Shown: piece by piece, positions 59,080 to 64,000 of the stretch
Numbering within the stretch: the stretch's first letter is position 1
How the letters are laid out: every line of letters starts with the position of its first letter
Assembly (NCBI GenBank): GCA_947095585.1
Contig: OX352762.1
Span: 97,438,249 to 97,502,248, forward strand
Reading direction: 5' to 3'
DNA length: 64,000 nt
DNA from: Nephrocerus scutellatus
Lineage: Eukaryota > Arthropoda > Insecta > Diptera > Pipunculidae
Program-made: the position numbers and the translations under genes
The notes under the pieces: model-generated
What the model was told of the DNA's origin: nothing
Database searches by the model: none
The model's input: the letters and a program-made list of their open reading frames with translations, nothing else

Positions 59080-60970
59080 TGCCGGTAAGGCTATACCCCA
59101 CGGTACTCTTCGGGCACGGATTAGTTAAACGAAATTCACCGTCTATCTGCTTTATTCACAGAAGCCCTTAATTAGACAATGTCTCAACTTGTAATGAGTT
59201 AGAGGCACTGTCTGACTCTATTACTAGAATTTTATTACTTGAACCATTTTCTGAAATCGTCATTGCAGGCGATTTCAATATACGTTGGTTTTGCCATACA
59301 CATCACTACTGGGAAGGGATGTTGAGTTATTTGCTGATTTAAACAATTTTGCTCAGCTTGTAAATAGCCCACTAGAAGTAAAGACATTGTAAGTCATAAC
59401 GCTAATACCCTCGACTTGATTCTTACCTCTCATCTTAACAAATACACCGTCAGTGTATCAAATCCACTATAGGCTCGTCAGCCCAATATGTAGTATCAGC
59501 TAATTTCTCGTTGTCGAACCACGCAGTTAAAGAAAAAAACCCTTAAAGAAAAGTATGGTTACATGAGAAAGCCAACTGGGATGGCCGCAGCCATTTCTTT
59601 AGGAGTATCAGCTGGCCACTTAATTCCAATAGTGGGTTGGATGCCATTTCTGATACGATCACAAGCATAACCTACGAGGGTCTCTTCCTGGACAAACCGA
59701 AGGAAAATTCTGGGTTTGTCTTAAGCTGCAAAGAGGCTTCTAGGAACCGGGAGGTATGCTTTCGGAACCAAATTTAGACAAGTCAGGAATGATTACAATG
59801 CCCACCTTAGATGAGTCAAATTTAACTATGACCAGAAATTGAGAATATACCTCAATGTCCCAAAGAACTAAGAACTTTTGGTCATTCGTGAAACGAATTA
59901 AAAATACTGTCTCGTCTTCAATTCCAAAGCTCATTTACAATGACATTCTTGGTTTGGTTCTGCTTGGTTCACACTTCGCAGCTAACTCCACGCTACCAGA
60001 TGTCGCGATGTCGAATCCTCTATGGCAAAGATCTACTTTCGTACTCGTAAAGTAGCTAGGGAATTAAATGATTTATTCATAAATCTGCTAAAAATGGTGG
60101 TATTCTTGCTATTGTTTTGAAGATGTGTTCTTCAACGTTGGCTTTGCCACTGGGCAGGCTATTATATTTCTCCTATTTTACTGGAGTCTTCTTAAGCATT
60201 GGAAAACAGCTCTTGTTTAGCCTGTTCCTAAAAAAGGCGAACCGTCATCTCTTTCCTCGTACCGACCCATTGCGCTACCTTCCATACTTTATAAAGTCAT
60301 GGAAACGCTGATTTTCTCATTTTCATTAATGATCTCCTACCCGCTACTTTTAATCTGATTCATTCTTTCACTGACGACCGCACTCTTATCTTTTCATATG
60401 AGCTCGCGCCCTCTCCAATCCCCTCTTCATCACAAGTGTAACTTGAACAACAACGTATGTTAAGTAAGTTAAATTCTGACCTTGCCAGCATAATAAGATG
60501 GGGACTACACAATACAGTGAAATTTAACGCTTTCAAAATCCAATGCAGTCTTCTGTCCTCTAAGCGTAATCTTAACCCCAAACATTTATCCATAAATGGA
60601 TCTTGCATCAAAGAAACTGAAAAACTCGCAATACTCGGTATGAGCGTCTGCAACAAGCTTCATTGGAACGACCGCATATTCCTATATTTCCTAAAGCGGT
60701 CAAGATGTACTTCACTCCCTCAGACCTGGCTACTTTTTAGAAGGCATATATTCGCCCTAAGCTTGAACAGAACTGTATTGTCTGGGCAGATACCCCCAAT
60801 ACGAAATTGCATATCCTTGACAGATTTCAGAACCGCGCGATAAAACTTATTGGTGACGTAAATATCACGAAAACATTCAAATCGCTTGAACATCGTAGGA
60901 AAGTTTCATGCTTGTCACTGTTTTATCTTCACGTATGTCACGTGTGTAAATTATATAGACAAAAAAGATG
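59080..60970 (+). mobile_element. family C jockey-like retrotransposon, decayed (C9)
   Basis: Endonuclease remains from about 59,100 (GDFNI.W near 59,270; SSAQYVVSANFS near 59,475), linker, RT start (PLGRLLYFSYFTGVF, YRPIALPSIL-like near 60,255). A deletion at 60,310 takes out the palm. Then come FSFSLMISYPLL-type remains, HSFTDDRTLIFSYE (FADD reads FTDD) near 60,370, and connection blocks to 60,960. Many stops. Confidence 0.8.
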
Positions 60971-61530
60971 TGTCAGTTTAACTTACTGATGGGATCAGGG
61001 CCTATCTTACACCCTTGCCTATTTATGGGATGATGGCAGTCTGTTGTATAATGCCTAGCTCTATGCCGAGCATATACTCGCCGTAGCTATACCAATATTT
61101 AATAAAATACATTAATGCACCAACGCAAACACCCTACCCGAATTTGGGTAATAAATCACAGCTACTACAATGATCATGATCAGAACGAGCTGGGTCCACA
61201 ACCAAAAGTTGGCGCAGTTTCGAGTAATTAACTTCGTCTGTCAGCACCTGTAACTTCCCGTAGAACCAATGCGACATGGTGAGATCTGACATCAATTCGT
61301 TCGGTATGCGTGCCCGGGAGCTTGATGAAGCAGACCCTATCATCAAGACATCAATCCGGAACCTTGAATAACATTATTTACCACTAGGATAGTAAACTAA
61401 ACTAGACTTTCTCGCAATCGACCTAAAAATTGTGTGATCGAATGCAGTGTCTTGAAGACATTCTAATTAATAGCAGTCCAGCTATTTTATGTCCCAAAGT
61501 GTCCAAGTATCCTACCCATTGATAGAGTAG
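60971..61530. other. unassigned, possibly family C 3' UTR then unknown DNA
   Basis: 60,971-61,110 may be diverged family C 3' sequence. A 70-codon minus frame at 61,134-61,346 has no recognised motif. Confidence 0.4.
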
Positions 61531-61532
61531 GA

Positions 61533-62005
61533 TACCCAGCTTCCATGAGATGCTGCTCGAAAAATGTACTTTTTTTCGGTGGTATTGATGGGACTCAACA
61601 GCGATGTATGACTATTCTAGGCCTATTCCACTAGCGAAATTCCACCAGACACAATTCCACTGGGCACAATTCCACTTGGCATAATTCCACTGGGCACAAT
61701 TAATCTTGGCACAATTCAACTTTTTGATAATCAAAAGCATTTAGGGTGGTAATTCGCGAGCGCGATTGTTTTTTTTTTGTACAATTAGAACCATGCCAAC
61801 GGAATTGTGCGAAGTGGAATTGTGTCCAGTGGAATCGAGTCTAGTGGAATCGGCCGGTTACCGGTATGACAAGTCTATGCTGAAATGATGGTATAGACAA
61901 GGACGCTCAGAGTTCAGGGATAGTAAACTAGATGATATCGGCTGGTTGGAGAGATTTTTTTGCCGAACAATAGGACCGTACCCCTATAGAAAGAAGTATG
62001 ATGAT
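61533..62005 (+). mobile_element. family B 3'-end fragment, interrupted (B4)
   Basis: Matches the end of family B: TCCATGAGATGCTGCTCGAA and CAACAGCGATGTATGAC, then after the insert ACAAGTCTATGCTGAAATGA and a TTGGAGAGATTTTTTTGCCG block, with a GATGAT-like tail at 62,000. It is more diverged than the other copies. Confidence 0.75.
61613..61863. mobile_element. 251-bp inverted-repeat element with 7-bp target duplication
   Basis: Flanked by GTATGAC at 61,606-61,612 and 61,864-61,870. The ends share the inverted GGCC(T/G)ATTCCACTAG. Subterminal regions carry repeated ATTCCACTGGGCACA-type motifs in one arm and their complements in the other. The centre is AT-rich. No ORF. This fits a non-autonomous cut-and-paste element (MITE); a 7-8-bp duplication would be compatible with hAT-like machinery, which is inference. 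Confidence 0.8.
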
Positions 62006-62658
62006 ATTGGTAGCTATTCAATTCACAAATGCATCCATGTACATTTATCATTCTCATTACTGTACAGACTCAGATTTCCTGCAGCCCAATAATTTCAATC
62101 GCTGATACCAATAACATCAGCGGAAGTTACGTTGCTATGATAATAATCATCTTAATAGGCTCAATGCTACGTAATTATGTAAACATCATGCAACATCAAC
62201 TAATTTCTGCATTTATAAATATTTATCATATTACACATGTCCTACCATGTGGGAATAAAATTTGTCTAGAATTTGTTATCCGTCTCCAAAATAACCATAG
62301 GCATCCCCATTTCAGCTATCAAAAGCCCATCACGACAGCGGTCAGTACCCTTCAGAGAATCTAATTCAAATTAACTCACGCGCCGTGCACGCATGTATAT
62401 GCGATGCTTTTGAAATTAATATCGTCACGTGTTTACTGACTGTTGAATGACAATGCTGTGACAGAAAAAATAATAACATCAAATTAGTGTGGTTGTGTTT
62501 GAGTTCTTGTTGTGTGTTTTTCATTTTACGAGGATATGACACACCCAAAAGTTTGATAGTATAGCTGCCATTTTCGATGTTTGATTTCAATATAACCGAT
62601 TAGGTGTTCTAAGAAATTATTCTGCATTAGATGCTGGTTAGGTGGTAGCGGTTTCTAT
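62006..62658. other. unassigned flank of the LTR
   Basis: No gene recognised. The 111-codon frame at 62,029-62,364 has no known motif. Confidence 0.45.
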
Positions 62659-62692
62659 TGTAACGAAGTTGGTTAAATACCACTTCGCTACA
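62659..62692. repeat. hairpin at the LTR 5' edge
   Basis: TGTAACGAAGT pairs with ACTTCGCTACA with one A-C mismatch. After a bulged T, GGT/ACC closes a 5-nt loop. The GGT..ACC tip resembles the tips of the three hairpins at 63,213-63,415. Confidence 0.6.
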
Positions 62693-62743
62693 AACCATAT
62701 GTCTAAAGTAATTGCTATACAAAAACAAACCCAGTCACTCGAT

Positions 62744-62777
62744 ATATAATGCAAAATTAACCTATTTTGCATTATAT
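62744..62777. repeat. perfect 14-bp hairpin in LTR
   Basis: Arms 62,744-62,757 (ATATAATGCAAAAT) and 62,764-62,777 are exact complements with a 6-nt loop. A further 7-bp hairpin GGTTCAA/TTGAACC lies at 62,826-62,847. Confidence 0.85.
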
Positions 62778-63017
62778 CAATTTAGCGCAATACGAGTGTA
62801 CTCGGCCGGTATGCAGTACGTATAAGGTTCAATCCGGCGGTTGAACCAACGAAATTATTTTTTGCGGGAAAAGGGTTTTTCGCCCAATGAATGATAGAAA
62901 TTTATCAATGATATTATTTATAATCAAATAATTTTTCCAAAAAGGGTGAAAACAAAATTCCCAAGGAATTCAACTATTAAGACACACTTATATGCTCCAA
63001 TCAATCAACAAGAATCA

Positions 63018-63095
63018 GAATAGAACATACTACGGCACGGTAGTAAAATCTATTCAAGAGTAGACTATACTGCGGCAAGGCAGCTATACCTACTC
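63018..63095 (+). repeat. pair of covarying hairpins in the LTR, 40-nt period
   Basis: Unit 1: outer stem GAATAG/CTATTC (63,018-63,023 with 63,050-63,055), inner TACTAC/GTAGTA, loop GGCACG. Unit 2: outer stem GAGTAG/CTACTC (63,058-63,063 with 63,090-63,095), inner TATA+CTGC with GCAG+TATA and one bulge, loop GGCAAG. The outer stems differ by a compensated A-T to G-C change. Confidence 0.75.
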
Positions 63096-63212
63096 AAAGG
63101 GAAGAAAGCGTTGTGGTTCACAGCAAATTCCCCCTTTACCGACAGCTTTTCGCTGACTACTGTTCTCCACGAACAGCCCCTTTTTTGGTGACAAGGCTAG
63201 CCGAGTCATATT

Positions 63213-63415
63213 AATGTAACACGTTGCCGAGGTTGTAAAACCAGACAACTGTGCTGCATTATATACTCGTACTTTCTTTGTCTAGGTCAATATAACAAAA
63301 TTGTCAAGGTTGTAAAACCGGGCTAATTTTGTTGTGTTGTACACCCATACTTACTGTGTCTATTGCAGTATAGCGAACGATCGAGGTTGTAAAACCAGGT
63401 AGTATCGCTATATTG
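63213..63415 (+). repeat. three covarying hairpins in the LTR, exact 77-nt spacing
   Basis: The tip GGTT-GTAA-AACC starts at 63,231, 63,308 and 63,385. Stem 1: 63,213-63,226 with 63,246-63,260, 12 Watson-Crick pairs, one U-G, one mismatch, one bulge. Stem 2: 63,288-63,302 with 63,325-63,339, 13 Watson-Crick and two U-G. Stem 3: 63,366-63,376 with 63,405-63,415, 10 Watson-Crick and one G-U. The stems have little sequence in common (for example CAATATAACAAAATT and CAGTATAGCGA), while the tip and the linkers are conserved. This is evidence for selected structure, not sequence. Confidence 0.85.
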
Positions 63416-63717
63416 TAATTTACAAGACACTAAGCAGTCCGCTTGCTCCCAGTGTGGTAGCTATCCCCCGGACCTCGCTTGCTTACTCGTATAGTAATTC
63501 ACTATACCGCGCTGTTCCGTAGAACGCTGCTCGTGTGCTCTAGTAGCAACCACTTAAAGAGCAGAAGCCGCCCATCAACCCCCTTTTCCGCAGTCGAATA
63601 CTCTCGGCTGCAATCAAGTTCCCCTGGTTTCCCCGTACCGAGTACGTACAAACCAACGTATCGTAAGTTTATTTAAGTATATTTATATGTAAGTACGTAT
63701 AGACTAAGAGATCAAGA

Positions 63718-63723
63718 AATAAA
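63718..63723 (+). promoter_or_regulatory. poly(A) signal in LTR
   Basis: AATAAA about 115 bp before the LTR 3' end, a plausible R-region cleavage signal. Confidence 0.6.
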
Positions 63724-63842
63724 GAAGAATTGTAATTTTATATCGAAAACCAACAATCTTTTAATTTGTAACGACGAGCGAGAAGGAGAAAGAACCCTGG
63801 GTGACCGGCGAGCGTCACCCGAGCAAAAGACTGTTACAAATT

Positions 63843-63860
63843 TGGCGCCCGAGCAGGGAC
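63843..63860 (+). promoter_or_regulatory. primer-binding site, lysine-tRNA type
   Basis: TGGCGCCCGAGCAGGGAC differs at one base from the 18-nt site complementary to the tRNA-Lys 3' end used by lentiviruses. It starts minus-strand DNA synthesis. It lies 4 bases past the proposed LTR end. Confidence 0.85.
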
Positions 63861-64000
63861 GACTAGAATAGTCGTATCACCGTCCGACCAGAAATTAGAT
63901 AAGCATATGTATTAGATAAGCATATAATACCAGACAACTAGAATAGTTGTATCACCGTCCAACCAGCAGCTAGACAAGCCTAAAATACCATACGATTAGA
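63859..64000 (+). repeat. leader tandem repeat with covarying hairpins
   Basis: Immediately after the primer site: ACGACT-AGAAT-AGTCGT (63,859-63,875), then ACAACT-AGAAT-AGTTGT (63,934-63,950), then ACGATT-AGA cut by the window end (63,992). The loop is identical. Stem bases change in pairs (G-C to A-T). Repeat spacing is 75 then 58; the 17-nt difference equals a 17-nt internal duplication (63,894-63,910 and 63,911-63,927). The position matches retroviral packaging or dimerisation leaders. Confidence 0.8.

Larger units (their letters stand above)
62659..63838 (+). mobile_element. 5' LTR of a gypsy/Osvaldo-like retrotransposon
   Basis: The proposed LTR begins TGTAA at 62,659 and ends TTACA at 63,838, giving TG...CA with 5-bp inverted ends, length 1,180. 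Three bases later comes an 18-nt lysine-tRNA-type primer site. A poly(A) signal AATAAA lies at 63,718-63,723, and a 7-bp GC hairpin (GGGTGAC/GTCACCC, 63,799-63,820) lies just before the end, as in U5. Osvaldo of Drosophila buzzatii, as I recall it, has LTRs near 1.2 kb and a lysine-tRNA primer, which is why I compare the two. The 5' boundary is uncertain: TGTAAC at 63,215 is an alternative giving about 624 bp. The 3' LTR and coding genes lie outside the window. The LTR is unusually rich in hairpins. Confidence 0.7.

Noticed and set aside
61134..61346. 70-codon minus-strand frame as a gene
   Set aside because: No recognisable motif, and it lies between decayed transposons.
62029..62364. 111-codon frame upstream of the LTR
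   Set aside because: No motif, AT-driven Ile/Asn-rich composition, no neighbouring exon signals.
62785..62850. Decayed tRNA within the LTR (GGTTCAATCC box-B-like)
   Set aside because: The box-B-like sequence is explained by a GGTTCAA/TTGAACC hairpin and no box A or acceptor stem is present.

Overview
This window looks like insect nuclear DNA, most likely from a fly (Diptera). It is AT-rich and its short introns use GT..AG sites. Its repeats are degenerate non-LTR retrotransposons of RTE-like, jockey-like and LOA/I-like types, together with tRNA-derived SINEs, DNA-transposon remnants and one gypsy/Osvaldo-like LTR with a lysine-tRNA-type primer site. The species is not identifiable from the sequence alone. 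Almost every long open reading frame here is a broken transposon fragment.

Layout. 1-4,015: an almost complete, decayed RTE-like element on the minus strand. 4,100-8,530: simple repeats, a microRNA-like hairpin, and dispersed pieces of a second RTE-like family (family B, GAT-repeat tail). 8,530-15,100: mostly unassigned AT-rich DNA with a duplicated segment, a Helitron 3' end and a Tc1/mariner-like transposase remnant. 15,100-31,700: a long palindrome, then jockey-like family C copies and two LOA/I-like elements that carry RNase H remnants. 31,700-33,850: the only convincing host gene, two minus-strand exons (32,688-32,609 and 32,514-32,034) joined in phase and coding an unrecognised, disordered N-terminus. 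A weaker candidate 3' exon lies on the plus strand at 33,600-33,847. 33,860-41,100: nested family C, SINE and family B copies; one C copy is split by a repeat carrying an internal satellite. 43,180-45,770: a LOA-like element. 47,660-50,400: Helitron-like and PIF/Harbinger remnants and a three-layer nest (B inside A, followed by C). 51,190-57,640: tandem and interspersed non-autonomous repeats. 58,340-62,005: C and B copies, one holding a 251-bp inverted-repeat element with a 7-bp target duplication.

62,659-64,000: the 5' LTR (about 1,180 bp) and leader of an Osvaldo-like retrotransposon, running off the window. This is the most interesting part. The LTR and leader hold three separate sets of tandem hairpins. 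Within each set the loops or core are conserved while the stems differ in sequence but still pair. The clearest set is three 77-nt-spaced hairpins around a shared GGTT-GTAA-AACC tip, with stems of 11 to 15 bp that share little sequence and whose remaining differences are mainly G-U wobbles. A second set (63,018-63,095) and a third just after the primer site (63,859 onward) show the same compensatory pattern. This is what selection on RNA (or cruciform) structure would leave, and I know of no description of it for this kind of element.

The transposons do not work together as a pathway. The nesting order does give a relative history: RTE-like A and jockey-like C are older hosts, and B, the SINEs and the inverted-repeat elements are later arrivals.
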